A DNA stretch of 64,000 nt from Taudactylus pleione. Taxonomy: Eukaryota > Chordata > Amphibia > Anura > Myobatrachidae. Below the pieces are notes generated by a model. That model made no database searches. It had not been told where the DNA came from and was given only the letters and a program-made list of their open reading frames with translations. This document shows positions 22,001-34,950 of the stretch, piece after piece (within the stretch, counting starts at the first letter, position 1; each line of letters starts with the position of its first letter). The stretch covers positions 29,654,001-29,718,000 of the forward strand of contig JAUIMM010000178.1 of the NCBI GenBank assembly GCA_031769625.1. Direction: 5' to 3'. The translations under genes were made by a program, and so were the position numbers.

Positions 22001-22560
22001 AGACAAAATGCAAGTAATTACATTTTTGCAGAAGCATGACTAAAAAATGACAAAGTATCCTGCACAGTTCAGCTTGCAATCTAGTTTTTACTGACAGAGA
22101 CACAGGTAGACTATGTTCCTTTGCCCCAAGGATCTAACAGGTGGTTCCAAAGAGAGCTTTCAGCAACTGTCAGTCAGTTCCCTTAACCCCTCAACTAGTT
22201 AATTTGCTCTATAAACATGATTACCAAAACACTAACCTTATAATTGTTTGCATTCACAATTTGTCAGTACTTTATGGAGTCTATCTATTTAAAAAATGTG
22301 TGTATTAAGCAAGCCTTAAATATGCCATAGATGTGATTGTGATTATGTTTTGTTTGTAACTTTTGTGGCATTATGTACTTCTCACTTCTGACACTGCATT
22401 ACCAACCATTGCATGGATCTACACCAATTAATATGTGGTGAGGATATGACCAGCAGGGAAATATAATTGTAGCATATTTCAATCTACAATATATCCATCT
22501 ACAGAGCAGGAAATAGAAGATATGAATTTGGTTCATTATTATTACTTTTATCCTTGTTTA
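22001..22560. other. Intronic sequence without recognised feature
   Basis: AT-rich sequence leading to the polypyrimidine tract of the next exon; nothing else recognised. Confidence 0.4.
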
Positions 22561-22567
22561 TTTCCAG

Positions 22568-22656
22568 ATATGACAATGCACAGTGTTGTTAAAGAACTGG
22601 GGATTGTGGAAAAGATCAGGAACATTTTACAAAATTGTGTGTGCCAAGATGGAAAG
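22568..22656 (+). CDS. rttn: Rotatin exon b
   Basis: Encodes DMTMHSVVKELGIVEKIRNI and then LQNCVCQDGK (30 codons with the base carried from exon a). It corresponds to the rotatin stretch containing QDIKMHAVVKKL and VSQDGK. Acceptor ttatttccag; donor aag|gtaagt, ending in phase 0. Part of the armadillo-like helical array. The following intron is 12.7 kb and carries the DIRS composite. Confidence 0.94.
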
Positions 22657-22695
22657 GTAAGTACACTTACTGTGTAAGGTTTACATATACCATTA

Positions 22696-22962
22696 AGGGG
22701 CATATGTATTAAAAGTGCTGTGATATACAGTACATAGCAGCGGGAATAATAATTTTTTACATGATTATGCTGATATCTACTAAATGTTACTCAAGGACAG
22801 TGGTTGCGATAACCACCGTCTGTGCAAGTTACATCTCGGCCACGTTGGAGAAGACTTTCACATCTTTAAAAGTCTCCATGTGAACAGTGTCAATTTCCGG
22901 AGCCGGATGGAGGCTGTGGGAGATATGAAATACTGTCTTGGTAAATAGGCCCCTAAAGCTTA
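22696..22962. repeat. MITE-like repeat
   Basis: Left end 'aaggggcatatgtattaaa' mirrored by right 'ggtaaatagg cccctaaag'; internal 'gaagactttcacatc' and 'aaaagtctccatgtg' blocks. Related in style to 16270-16690. Confidence 0.5.
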
Positions 22963-23870
22963 ATTCCACCTTTTGTTGAGTGAAATAAGCTTAAAATAGT
23001 TTATATTCTGTAGGTGTTATTGTGCTAAAGTTTTGATAGAACACTGAATTATTAATTTAGCATCCATATCACTTTTATTTGGATGACCACACAAAGTAGC
23101 CATATGTCCACCTTAAAAGATAATGTACTGCAGTTTATTGTAGTGTATTGTGCACTATAGTTAGTCTGTACAATGCACAAGTAGGGAATTTGGGACAGAT
23201 GCGGAGTTGTAAGAATGCTCATTTATGGAGCGTAACTTGTGTGAATTTGTACTGTGAAATGTGTAGACGATTACACAGTTCTACATATTTTGATCTCATC
23301 TACACTTATGACCAGAGAGGCGGCACCTGGGTGTGACAAATATCAGCTAAATGTGGGCTATGCAGAACTGTATGTTAGGAGGCGTATATTCTGCACCTAG
23401 CAGGTTCATGTACACACACTGATGATGGCTTATACTAAAGGTGCAGATACATCTCAAAATGCATACATGTGGGTGACTATATACAAATTTTATCCATGGA
23501 CATTTCTCCAGCCAACTACACTGGACCATATGTGTTGATTTGAGATTGTTACATAACACATTCTGCACCATGACATGCTATTCATATTCGCTGTTTTTTT
23601 GTTATCTGTAAATTACTGCTACTAGTGTAAAATGCATTATGTTGTTCATTAATCAGCTATTGCAGTGATTTTAAATAACTATGACATTTGGAGTGTCATA
23701 TTGTCTGATATATCTAGGGTTATGATGAATTATATCTAAATCATTTCATTTAGGGCAGAGGTAGAGAAATGTACTTGATTTTCTGTTGTGCCACTAAGAG
23801 CCGCAAAAAAATATCCTTCTGCTAGAAATACAGGAAACCCAGTGTACTGTAGTGCTGATTTGGATTGTAT
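22963..23870. other. Intronic sequence without recognised feature
   Basis: No recognised exon or element; short ORFs only. Confidence 0.4.
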
Positions 23871-23877
23871 AATTCAC

Positions 23878-24072
23878 AGGTTCTCAAACTCTGTCCTCAG
23901 GACCCCAAACAGTGCATGTTTTCCAGGTCTACTCACAGGATCACAAGTGAAATAATTAGCTCCAACTTTTAAAATGTGTCAGTGAGTAATGCATACACCT
24001 GTGCACTTGCTGGGTGACCTGGAAAATGTGAACTGTGTGGGGTCCTGAGGACCGAGTTTGAGAACCTCTGGT
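23878..24072. mobile_element. Small hAT-type MITE
   Basis: Ends cacaggttctcaaactc and gagtttgagaacctctg are inverted repeats. The halves mirror through 'tcctcaggaccccaaac' and 'gtggggtcctgagga'. A clean 8-bp TSD is not evident. Confidence 0.7.
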
Positions 24073-24090
24073 TTAATTAATTTCTCTTTC

Positions 24091-24222
24091 TTCCTATCTG
24101 GGGGACACTGGAAACAATGGGTTTCAGTAGGAAAGCTTAGGAGGAGACACTAAATAGTTAATTATATTGAGGCTGTAACTTCCCTCCCCCTTAAACCCTT
24201 TTCACCTGAAACTCATTTTTTT
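24091..24222 (+). repeat. DIRS left inverted terminal repeat
   Basis: Pairs with the reverse complement of 34951-35095 over nearly its whole length, with substitutions and small indels. Confidence 0.75.
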
Positions 24223-25205
24223 TAATGTAATACCTGCAGGACAGGCACAAAGATATCAGGATGTTATTTCTTTCTAGTCTTTTTTTTTTTTATTTTTAGT
24301 TATTTCCTCTGGGGCACCTCAGCCCTCTTATGCGACAACTTACTGATCAGTGCATGGTCCAATGCACAGCTCAACGTTTATTTTTAGGTCGTAATAGAAA
24401 CTTTGGAGGAGTACGGATGGATCATAAATTTCCCAAAGTCCAAGCATGTATGATCTTGTTCTTTTTCATTGAAACATTTCTGCATGTTAGAAACAGAACA
24501 AAAAGAAAGTACAGATAAAATTACACAAAAAGAAAACATAAGTGTTGCTGATAAAGAGCACATCCTTAAGTAACAAATTATGCGGTCAAAGGGTTGTCAG
24601 TAAGAAGCCAAGCCCCAAATCACAGTTACAGCACATAAACAACTCTCGCATGGAGGTAAAAGGGGCAAATTAAGGAAACATTTATAACAAATAAAAATTA
24701 TAGGTTACATGGGAGGATCTCCAACAGGTCTACGAAGGCCCAATGGAGAGAGAGCCCATCTGTCCCATAGCTTGTGAAATTTAGGAAGGGCTTTAAGACT
24801 AGTATAAACATAACGTTCATGGTCAAATGTACCATTGACCAACGCCTGTCACATAGTGTATATATGGAGGGTCTGGAGCGTACCAGGAGCGGGCAATAAT
24901 TACTTTAACCAAGGTTGATAAGCCTAAAACATAACGATAAATATTGATATTAAACAAATCTTCAATATCCATGCGAATAGACAAAGTTTTGCTTCTAGTG
25001 GAGGTAATGGTGGAAAAGTAAATTGGATATCTGATCACAGTAATTTCCAAAAATCATTAACCCTAGGGCAATCCCATAATAAATGGCAAAAATCACAGTC
25101 AAGTGCACGACATTTAGGGCAATTAGTGGGAACAGTAATATCAATATATGCAATAGAAACGGGGGAAATGTAGGACCTGTGTAAAATAAAATAATGGATT
25201 TGTGG

Positions 25206-26396
25206 GGACGTGACCTAGAGTAGCTTGGTGTAGGCAGCATTTTACCAGCTCTCCTGCATATATCCTGATTTTATCGTGGTCAGTTAACTATTCCTGCTTT
25301 ATGGATGCTACCAGAGTGGGCTAATACATCCTGCCTTCTTTGGTGCACCGCGATAGATTCTTCCAGTGGCACTTTAAATTGTATCTCCCCGGAGTTGAAG
25401 TTGGCCTGTCCATCCTGCATGTGGTCCGGTGTCTCATGTGCTCTTGGTCTCTGTGGCTGCTGATCGGGCTGATACTTACCTGCTGGTCTCTCCCTGGTTT
25501 CCGGCCACGATTCTGGTACTCCGGGCCCTCCACTGCCAGCTCTCTAGCTCTTGCTGCCTGTTTGTGTTGTGCTGGATGTAGCTGCCACCATTTTGGACTT
25601 CTCTCCAGTCTGCCATTATGACTCTGTAGTCTCCACTGGAACGCTGCTCCTGGACCGGCTGCTTATCTTCCAGCGGGCCTTTTGTTGTTGGCTGGGATAT
25701 CATTCTCCTGTTGCCCATCGTGGGATTCTCCATACATAAGGACTGGTGGCCATCTTTCATCTGTTGCAGCTGGCGATGATGTTTATAAAGTGCTGGAGAT
25801 ATCAGCCATTTTGAGCTCTCCTGTCTATTTCTCTTGGTGTCGAGCTCTGGTGGTGTGCTAGCCTCCGCCATCTTGTCGCTGAGTGTTCGCTTCTGCAGCA
25901 TACATCCAGTTTTTACTGCTATACTGGAAATCCTGCTGTGCGACATCTCTTCCTAAATATGGCTATCCCTGTGCAACAAATCCTTCAGGCTATCAGTGCC
26001 TCTACTCAAAGGCTTCTTACAAAGCTTGAAAACATACAGGTGGATACCCTTCCTTCATGTTTTACTCCTGAGAGGTGCTATGATGTGGATGAGCAAGTTA
26101 CACAGCCAATTTCTGAAGTTGCAGCCCTCACAACTTCTATGACTTCATCCCAAATTATTTTTTTTCCAATGGATGTGATTAAATCTGAGTCTAGTTGCTG
26201 TCCTATTGCTGGGTGTTTTGGTTGTATGTTTTTATATGTACATATATATACGTTTTGATTTTACTGTCAGTGTAATACAATATGTATATTGGCTTCAAGT
26301 AATTTCTATGTCTGCCATGAACACTACTGTATGTTGTACTCTTAATTTATGTTTGGGTGAAATCTTAAAAAATTTTCAATAAAAAAAATTACTCAA
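25206..26396 (+). mobile_element. Short retroposon nested in the LINE
   Basis: Interrupts the LINE C-terminal frame. Flanks ataatggatttgtgg and atattgaatttgttg look like a 15-bp duplication with three differences. It ends in 'caataaaaaaaattactcaattaaaa'-type A-rich sequence split by T's. It starts with a possible 5' UTR and holds a small ORF beginning MAIPVQQILQAISASTQRLL at 25958, which may be the N-terminus of a LINE ORF1. Probably an internally deleted L1-type copy. Confidence 0.5.
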
Positions 26397-27082
26397 TTAA
26401 AAAAAATATTGAATTTGTTGAAAAAGGACACACTGGGAAGTGTATCATATAGAACCCAACAACTGAGCCCATTGCTCATCTTGAAGAGAACCCAAATTTA
26501 GTCCCCATTTATTCCTAAGGGGAAGAAGGGCATCCGGCAGGTTGACAGGTAAGATCACCATAAAGATAGGAGACCGACTTACGAGAAGGTAATTGGAAGA
26601 GTGCAAGTTTAAGAAGAGAAGGTGATAAAATAGGATCAGATCTAAACTGGGTGCGCAGGGCATGACGAAGCTGAAGGTATCTTGAAGGCCATACGAGGAA
26701 GGCCAAACTCCATGTGCAAATGGTCAAAGGAATGAATTGTGCCATTATAAAACAGATGACCAAGTGTTTTGACAATGTGAGATATCCAAAAGTTCTCTGA
26801 TCCCAGCACACCCAGTTAAAAAAAAAAAAAAAAAACTCAAACCACAGGGGACATCAGGATCCATTACCTCATCCCCAAATAGTCCCTGAGCAAAACGCCA
26901 GGCCAGTCAAGCCTGGCGAGAGTAAAAACTGTAAAGGAGCTAAAGGTGACCCAGTTTGCTCACCAAGAAATCACGCCAGAGTGGTTTCATTACCAGCCGT
27001 CAATCAAGTCAGCAAGTGTGACAATTGTGATGCCATATAATAAAGTCTTAAGTTAAAAACAGCAAGACCACCTGCAGACTTA

Positions 27083-27421
27083 GGATTCAATTCAACACGA
27101 ATTGAATAGCGCCAGGAAGGAGCTCCCGGAGCTATTCAATTAGCATGCTGTTAAGCCCGACTAAGGATTTCTTCTCGCACCCCTCCTGGGGTGCGAGCAG
27201 AAATCCAACAAGACTATTGGCGCAATGCTCTTTTCTGCCCTTAGCACCGAGGAAACAGCATTGCACTGGGCAGTTTAGTCGGAGAATGCCGGATCTCACG
27301 ACTAAACACTATGTTTAAGGCGTGAGAACGGGCATTCTCCGACATAACCATGAGCTGAATTGAATAGCTCCAGGATCTCCTTTCTTGCGCTATTCAATTT
27401 GCGTTGAATTGTATTGAGCCC
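27083..27421. mobile_element. MITE, family B copy
   Basis: Left gattcaattcaacacgaatt with 'gaatagcgcc' is mirrored by right 'gcgctattcaatttgcgttg' with 'aattgtat'. Inner arms 'gatttcttctcgcacccc' and 'ggggtgcgagcagaaatcc' also pair. Related fragments at 36640-36880 and 45418-45612. Confidence 0.7.
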
Positions 27422-28033
27422 ACTGATCTGCATAGGGTACGGAGAGCAATCCGAGGTCTCTTATCCTTCCACACAAAAGAAGAGAGAATAGAATCAATAT
27501 GGGAGAAAACTTTTTAGGGAATAAATATAGGGGAGTGCTGTAGGACGTAAAGGTATTTAGGCTGAATAGACATTTTTATTAAATTAATGTACCCTGTGAC
27601 TGTAAGCGGAAATTTCTTCCACATTTGAATCTTACGTTTAAAAGTGGAGGTCATCACATTCAGTTTTACAAAATCTGCAGGATTAGATGAAATGGAGATA
27701 CCCAAATACTGAAAGGAGAGAGTCCATTGTAGAGAGCAATAGAGAGTAGAGGAAGGAGGTAGGGAACCACTTAAAGGAAAAATACTATACTTGGACCAAT
27801 TAATCAGTAACCCTGAAAAACAACCAATATCCTTAACAACATCCATCAATCATTCTAGAGATGGACCAGTGTCCGCCAGAAACAACAGCATATAATCCCC
27901 ATAAAGAGCTATGATGTCAATTACACGGCCTGCCAGCAGACCCTGAATGATTGAGTCTGAGCTAATCCGACATGCCAGGGGCTCAGTAGCCAGTGCAAGC
28001 AATGCAGGGGATAAAGGACACCGCTGGCAAGTG

Positions 28034-28903
28034 CATATATGATCTTTTTAGGGGTTTTGTTAGACAAAACTTATCAGAGAGCGTTTCCTTCAGGAAAAAG
28101 TGGCAACTCAGAGTACCAGATGAGAATTTTGCTGCATGCACAGTGGGTGTCAATCCTGGTGTGCATGAGCTTTTTGGGGAAGATGCTGGTATTTTTTTTT
28201 GAGCCCGTCCTGTTTGCAAGGTTCCAATCCAGAAGTGCTTCAACACCATATTCTACTTTGTTGGTGCAGACTGACAAGGGGGTACCAGTTCTCAGTTTGA
28301 GATTGGACCCTGGTCACAGCAGATGGCAGTTTATCTGGTTGGCTGGTGCTTATCTTGGGTTTGCAATTCAGGGCAGTTGGTCAAGTAAGGAGTCTACTCT
28401 TCTAATCAATATTCTGGAGTTAAGGGCAGTGTACAATGTTTTGTTTCAGGCTCCAAATTTCCTCCTGGATGATTCTCTCAAGATACAATCAGACATTTCC
28501 TCGGCTGTGGCATACATCAACCGTTATGCTTCAACAAGACTTTGCCTAGCATTATCAAAAAACATCTCAACTAATGAGATGGTCATTGAAGTTTATTCCA
28601 GTACACTCTGCAGTATCTATTCCGGAAGTGGAAAATTTAAAGACCAACTTTCTGTGTCTGCATCAAACTCACTCAGGTGATATGATAACTCCATCAGGGG
28701 GTGTTCGATTAGTTTGTGGAATGCTAGGGGGTTCTAGAGCTAGATATGATGGCCTACAGGTTAAACAAAAAGATTCTGTGCTGTGGAGATGATCCACAGA
28801 TCTTTAGATGACCTTAGTGGGCTCGTCACCTTGGGTATTTCAGCTGGCTAATCTATTTCCATCAATTCCTCTGTTGCCTGAAGGTTGATCAGGAGAGAAA
28901 GGG
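28034..28903 (+). pseudogene. DIRS RT/RNase H segment
   Basis: Reads IFLGVLLDKT, LLHAQWVSI, ARFQSRSAS, then an RNase H-like stretch LINILELRAVYNVLF and SSAVAYINRYASTRL, as in DIRS RNase H (LELRA and the AYINR region). It continues the frame interrupted at 24457 and is interrupted again at 28903. An A/T-rich region and frame changes show decay. Confidence 0.75.
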
Positions 28904-31900
28904 AACAAACAGAAAAGGAAAAACTCTGTGTTGTGAGCACTCTTAAGTATTATACAAAGATTAATACGTAACTTTTAATCAGTAACAAAAATACATAAAA
29001 TGCAAGCCCTACATACGCTACTAAAGAAAGTAGTGGGGACACATGTAAATAGAAAAATGCTTATGATATACCACTAAATATAACTAGACATACACATATA
29101 TTGGGTACATACATACATTTAAGAAAGGATGAACAACTCCTTCTGGATATATAATTAATTACCAATGAAGAGCAGATAGCTGCATGAGCATAGCAATAAG
29201 CTCTGATTTCTAACAATTCAAAGTTGATAGAGTATATAGATTTGTTAAATCAGTACCTGGCGAAATATCAAGTGGAATAACATTCATACCATGTCAAAAC
29301 CAATCATAATGTCATAATGGTACATACAGTCAGTATTCAAAATATAGAAGCATCACATAGCATTCCTTGATAACCTCAAGATGAAATAAAAAATATAGTC
29401 AGGAGACAAGAAGATTGCTGCCAATAACTCAAATAGTTCCCACCTGGCCTAGGTCATCTGTGAGAACATAAGAGCTAATGACATGCGTTGATCCTTAGAA
29501 TATAAAGAGTGAATGGTACATTTCTCAGAATAAGTCTCAAATCCCCGGACGTCTTACATGTGCATAGGACGTGCAGTGAAAGGACCAATTTATCTGAGCT
29601 AGTCACCACTCAATAAGAAAAATTCTATAGTATGAGAATATTTATTGATCATCCGAAGATGTCAATATATTACATTATGTGCAAAATCGTGATAACAGAT
29701 TTGTATCAACCAAATAAAGAAGAAATATCAGAAAAGCGAGGGAAAAAGAACCGATACTCCCAGTTCTACCACTACTCATTTAGTCCAAGGCCATTGATGA
29801 GAAGTGTGACATGGGGGGACAGTTATACCCTCTGAAAATAAAGAGTGAGTGATACGTTACTCAGATGTTCCTTTCTGCTTTCTGATGTCATGCTCTCGGC
29901 ATCAGACAACTGATGAGAGAAGTATTAGTCTGAGATTGTACCTAATCAGTCAGAGTGATACAAAGTATAAGACTAAATAATTATAGCTGCTATTGAGTAA
30001 ATATTGAATATAGTATAAATGTATGGTAATTTTGTTAACACAATCAATAGATCGACAAATACCCATTAAAGTAAAATGCACATCCAAAGTTTGAATATTG
30101 CGTGTGCTAATAATATGGGTATAGTACTAATATCCATAAGACACTCTTTGTCTGGTGATATTAAGTGCTTCCACAAGGTATTCACTTCAATGGATCACAT
30201 ATTAGTGAGGGAAACACTGTAGCAGGCAAATCTCGTGTGTCTGCTGGATAATGTAGCAACTTGTAATGTAACAAAATCTCAATCCTCATATGTTCTCACA
30301 GGGAAAGGTATCCTGGTGTAAATTCCCTTAATGCTGTCTTGTGAGAACTTTTATATAAAAGGGAAACATTAACCCTTACAAACATTGGTGTAGACTTGGA
30401 AAACACCATAAGTAACAGACAACAACAAAATCATGATCCTGTATGGAAATCATATATAGAGGTATATCCAAATATCAAAACACTGGTCTTATAAGCACTT
30501 ATATATATATAACAAATTGCTAAGCCATACATACATTGGTGTAAATTTAATAAATGCTAGAAGTTGCAAACATTAGCAAAGTCGCGATCCTCTATAGAGA
30601 TCATATATAGAGGTGTGTCCACATATCAGGACATTAACATGACTTCCCAAGAGAATACAGAATTGAGGATTTCTTTATAGGTATGTACTCGGAGCAGCAG
30701 TACAACAAAAACTTCATTTAGTTTAAAGTGCATGTGGTATTGGGGTAGAATACATCCCCCGATAAGTGTTAAAGGATGGAAAGATTATCCATACCAGTTT
30801 ACAAAATTAAAGATATGGTGGTATATCAAATAAAGGTCATACAATTAGACATAAAGGAAAGACACATAACTGAATACCAACTGATAGTAGTCGGGTCCCG
30901 TGCTGCGCAGCCACGGGCACCCTTTGACAGAAAGGGTGCCCGTGGCTGCGCAGCACGGGACCCGACTACTATCAGTTGGTATTCAGTTATGTGTCTTTCC
31001 TTTATGTCTAATTGTATGACCTTTATTTGATATACCACCATATCTTTAATTTTGTAAACTGGTATGGATAATCTTTCCATCCTTTAGCACTTATCGGGGA
31101 TGTATTCTACCCCAATACCACATGCACTTTAAACTAAATGAAGTTTTTGTTGTACTGCTGCTCCGAGTACATACCTATAAAGAAATCCTCAATTCTGTAT
31201 TCTCTTGGGAAGTCATGTTAATGTCCTGATATGTGGACACACCTCTATATATGATCTCTATAGAGGATCGCGACTTTGCTAATGTTTGCAACTTCTAGCA
31301 TTTATTAAATTTACACCAATGTATGTATGGCTTAGCAATTTGTTATATATATATATAAGTGCTTATAAGACCAGTGTTTTGATATTTGGATATACCTCTA
31401 TATATGATTTCCATACAGGATCATGATTTTGTTGTTGTCTGTTACTTATGGTGTTTTCCAAGTCTACACCAATGTTTGTAAGGGTTAATGTTTCCCTTTT
31501 ATATAAAAGTTCTCACAAGACAGCATTAAGGGAATTTACACCAGGATACCTTTCCCTGTGAGAACATATGAGGATTGAGATTTTGTTACATTACAAGTTG
31601 TTACATTATCCAGCAGACACACGAGATTTGCCTGCTACAGTGTTTCCCTCACTAATATGTGATCCATTGAAGTGAATACCTTGTGGAAGCACTTAATATC
31701 ACCAGACAAAGAGTGTCTTATGGATATTAGTACTATACCCATATTATTAGCACACGCAATATTCAAACTTTGAATGTGCATTTTACTTTAATGGGTATTT
31801 GTCGATCTATTGATTGTGTTAACAAAATTACCATACATTTATACTATATTCAATATTTACTCAATAGCAGCTATAATTATTTAGTCTTATACTTTGTATC

Positions 31901-33120
31901 ACTCTGACTGATTAGGTACAATCTCAGACTAATACTTCTCTCATCAGTTGTCTGATGCCGAGAGCATGACATCAGAAAGCAGAAAGGAACATCTGAGTAA
32001 CGTATCACTCACTCTTTATTTTCAGAGGGTATAACTGTCCCCCCATGTCACACTTCTCATCAATGGCCTTGGACTAAATGAGTAGTGGTAGAACTGGGAG
32101 TATCGGTTCTTTTTCCCTCGCTTTTCTGATATTTCTTCTTTATTTGGTTGATACAAATCTGTTATCACAATTTTGCACATAATGTAATATATTGACATCT
32201 TTGGATGATCAATAAATATTCTCATACTATAGAATTTTTCTTATTGAGTGGTGACTAGCTCAGATAAATTGGTCCTTTCACTGCACGTCCTATGCACATG
32301 TAAGACGTCCGGGGATTTGAGACTTATTCTGAGAAATGTACCATTCACTCTTTATATTCTAAGGATCAACGCATGTCATTAGCTCTTATGTTCTCACAGA
32401 TGACCTAGGCCAGGTGGGAACTATTTGAGTTATTGGCAGCAATCTTGTTGTCTCCTGACTATATTTTTTACTTCATCTTGAGGTTATCAAGGAATGCTAT
32501 GTGATGCTTCTATATTTTGAATACTGACTGTATATACCATTATGACATTATGATTGGTTTTGACATGGTATGAATGTTATTCCACTTGATATTTCGCCAG
32601 GTACTGATTTAACAAATCTATATACTCTATCAACTTTGAATTGTTAGAAATCAGAGCTTATTGCTATGCTCATGCAGCTATCTGCTCTTCATTGGTAATT
32701 AATTATATATCCAGAAGGAGTTGTTCATCCTTTCTTAAATGTATGTATGTACCCAATATATGTGTATGTCTAGTTATATTTAGTGGTATATCATAAGCAT
32801 TTTTCTATTTACATGTGTCCCCACTACTTTCTTTAGTAGCGTATGTAGGGCTTGCATTTTATGTATTTTTGTTACTGATTAAAAGTTACGTATTAATCTT
32901 TGTATAATACTTAAGAGTGCTCACAACACAGAGTTTTTCCTTTTCTGTTTGTTCTCCATATGATTATGACTCTAGTGAGCACCACCACTGCCCTTATATA
33001 TTCATTTTAGATGTGTTCTAATTCATTTATAGTATAGTGGTCCTATTATCCTTAGATAATATCTCTCTCAATAGTCTGTGCGACGATATCCCCCCTTTTC
33101 CCCTTTCCCTGTTTTCATTC
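28904..33120. mobile_element. 4.2-kb palindromic insertion (inverted dimer plus tail)
   Basis: The arms 28903-30925 and about 30931-32954 are nearly perfect reverse complements (about 2.02 kb each, roughly 99% identical by eye). Only about 5 nt separate them at the centre (accctttGACAGaaagggt). A 166-bp non-palindromic tail follows (32955-33120). An exact 14-bp duplication caggagagaaaggg flanks it (28890-28903 and 33121-33134), splitting the DIRS frame. No protein motif is seen in the arms; mirrored short ORFs are palindrome shadows. Arm symmetry, single tail and TSD length match the PLE composite, so a PLE-type non-autonomous element is inferred. Confidence 0.85.
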
Positions 33121-34120
33121 CAGGAGAGAAAGGGCACATGTGCTTCTGGTGGCCCAAATAGGCCAGGAAGGGCACGATATCACAATCTGTTAACCACGCT
33201 GGTGGATCCCCCTTGGTGCCTTTCCATTATGGAAAATCTGCTCACCCAGGGACCATTTCGGTACCCAGGTTTGCAATTTCTGGCTTTAATGGCGTGGCAC
33301 TTGAAACCCAGATATTGGAATCTAGAGGGTACTCAAAGGCACTGGTACAGACTATATATGTAAATGCAATCAAGCTCTTCAGAAATTCTAATAAAGCAGC
33401 TTTCATAAAGAAAATGTTTCCAGGTATATATTCTATAAAGAAAGCGCTAGAAGTATAACTCCTATGGAAAATGCTTAAGATGTACGGACCTGCATATGTA
33501 TATACAGTAAAATTGGACACACACAAAATGCAAATCAATTATTTTGTTTATAGCCCCTTTTTAGAATGGAGTGTAAGTTATATCCTTGCCTTACCCTACA
33601 GACTATGATTAAGGCTAGGAAGCCAGTAACAGCAGCTATTTACCATAGGATGTGGATGTGATATATTGGCTGGTGTGACTGTCGGGCATTGCTGGCCTTA
33701 TTTTGTCACATGTTATTTATTTCTTACAAACGGGGCTAGACCAGGGTTTATGCCTTCCTTCCTTAAAGGGCCAAATTTCTATTTTTGTTCAGAGGCGATT
33801 AGCATTGCTGCCAGAGGTGTAGACTTTTATGCAGGTATTGTTAGGATTAAACCTCCCTATATTGTGCCACTTCCTGCACTGTGTTTACAGCAAGGTCCTT
33901 TCAACCTCTTCAGGAAGTAGATGTAAGGTTGCTTATGTGAAAAGTTTATTTTCTTTCGTTAGCTATACCCTCTGACAATCTCCGGGCTGGCAGCTCTCTC
34001 TTGTAAATCTCCAATTTAAATTTTTCACCATGATACGGTGGTTTTGCGTACAAGCCGGTTTCAGCCGAAGGTGTTTTTTAATCTTTCGTATCAATAATGA
34101 GATTTTTTGCTGGCATTTCG
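33121..34120 (+). pseudogene. DIRS tyrosine-recombinase-side segment
   Basis: Continues the DIRS frame after the palindrome: APNRPGR-like, LVDPPWCLSIMENLLTQGP, LQFLALMAWHLKP, corresponding to the linker before the DIRS tyrosine recombinase. Downstream the recombinase is decayed with frame changes. Confidence 0.6.
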
Positions 34121-34429
34121 GTAGTCAAATTCTACAGAGGTGAATTCTTCTGTCCATCTCCTGGATGTCATTGGGGCATGGAGTGGACCGCTTCTTTTCG
34201 CAAGACGGATAGTCTCTTAGTTTTGTTTGAAGTTCATTGCCAGGTGGATTAGATCTATTGAAAGGCAGGCTTATTTGTGTGTGGGACAGCCAGTTCCAGT
34301 TCCAATCAGGGCACATTCTACGAGGGCTGTGAGCAGCTCTTGGGCGGTCCCAGTTGAGTAGTTGTGCAGGGTAGCTACATGGATTTCTGTGCACACCTAT
34401 AGAAAATGTTACCATTTTCACAGTTTTTC

Positions 34430-34736
34430 TTTTAAAGGCACCAGTTATTGGCACAAATGGTGCATACACATTGTCAGATATGTCAGATGAACGATTTGCA
34501 AATGATTGAATAATTGAATGATTTCAGCCTGTATTAAAATGAATGAAATCGACCAAATCTGTCTGCAAACACATCAGATGTCAGATATCGTTATCTGACA
34601 AATGGGAACGCGTATCGTTCATTTTTGCCCACATGTCAGATTTTTCTTTCAGATATGAACGATTGAACGATTTTTTAAATCGTTATCATTCAGATCTGAA
34701 TAAAAATCTGACCGTGTGTATGCATCAAAAGTTTTT
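34430..34736. mobile_element. MITE-like insertion near the DIRS 3' end
   Basis: Left 'ggtgcatacacattgtcagat' is mirrored by right 'atctgaccgtgtgtatgcatc'. The interior is rich in 'gaacgat' and 'cagat' motifs on both strands. Confidence 0.6.
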
Positions 34737-34950
34737 TGCATGGCATTGCTGGAACATACCCCTCGTTCTTATGCTAGCTTTTGGAAGTCCTATTGATTCC
34801 AGTGTACCCCGAATAGATTGAAAGTGAAAACAAGATTTTATACTCGTAAAATCAATTCTTCTGATTTCATCTGGGGGACACTGGGCTTCTTCTGTGATGT
34901 TAATTTTGTTGTGTATGATTTTGTTCTCGATCAGGCTTTGGAACAGTAAA

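Larger units (their letters stand above)
24458..28033 (-). pseudogene. L1/Tx1-like LINE relic inserted in the DIRS element
   Basis: Flanked by an imperfect 13-bp duplication, catgtatgatctt (24445-24457) and catatatgatctt (28034-28046), which splits the DIRS RT frame. On the - strand translation gives GLLINWSKYSIFPLSG, FQYLGISIS and INLIKMSIQPKYLYVLQ (27.85-27.51 kb), YLQLRHALRTQF (about 26.65 kb), and a CPKCRALDCDFCHLLWDCP zinc-knuckle-like segment (about 25.13-25.07 kb). These are the usual order of L1-type ORF2 after the RT core. Frameshifts and stops are present. Nested insertions at 25206-26396 and 27083-27421. Confidence 0.7.

Noticed and set aside
29911..29950. Hammerhead core CUGAUGAGA in the palindrome arm
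   Set aside because: The following sequence does not give a helix II and GAAA; chance match.
30776..31080. Two identical 84-codon ORFs on opposite strands
   Set aside because: Necessary consequence of the palindrome centre; likewise the 67-codon pair at 29632 and 32225.
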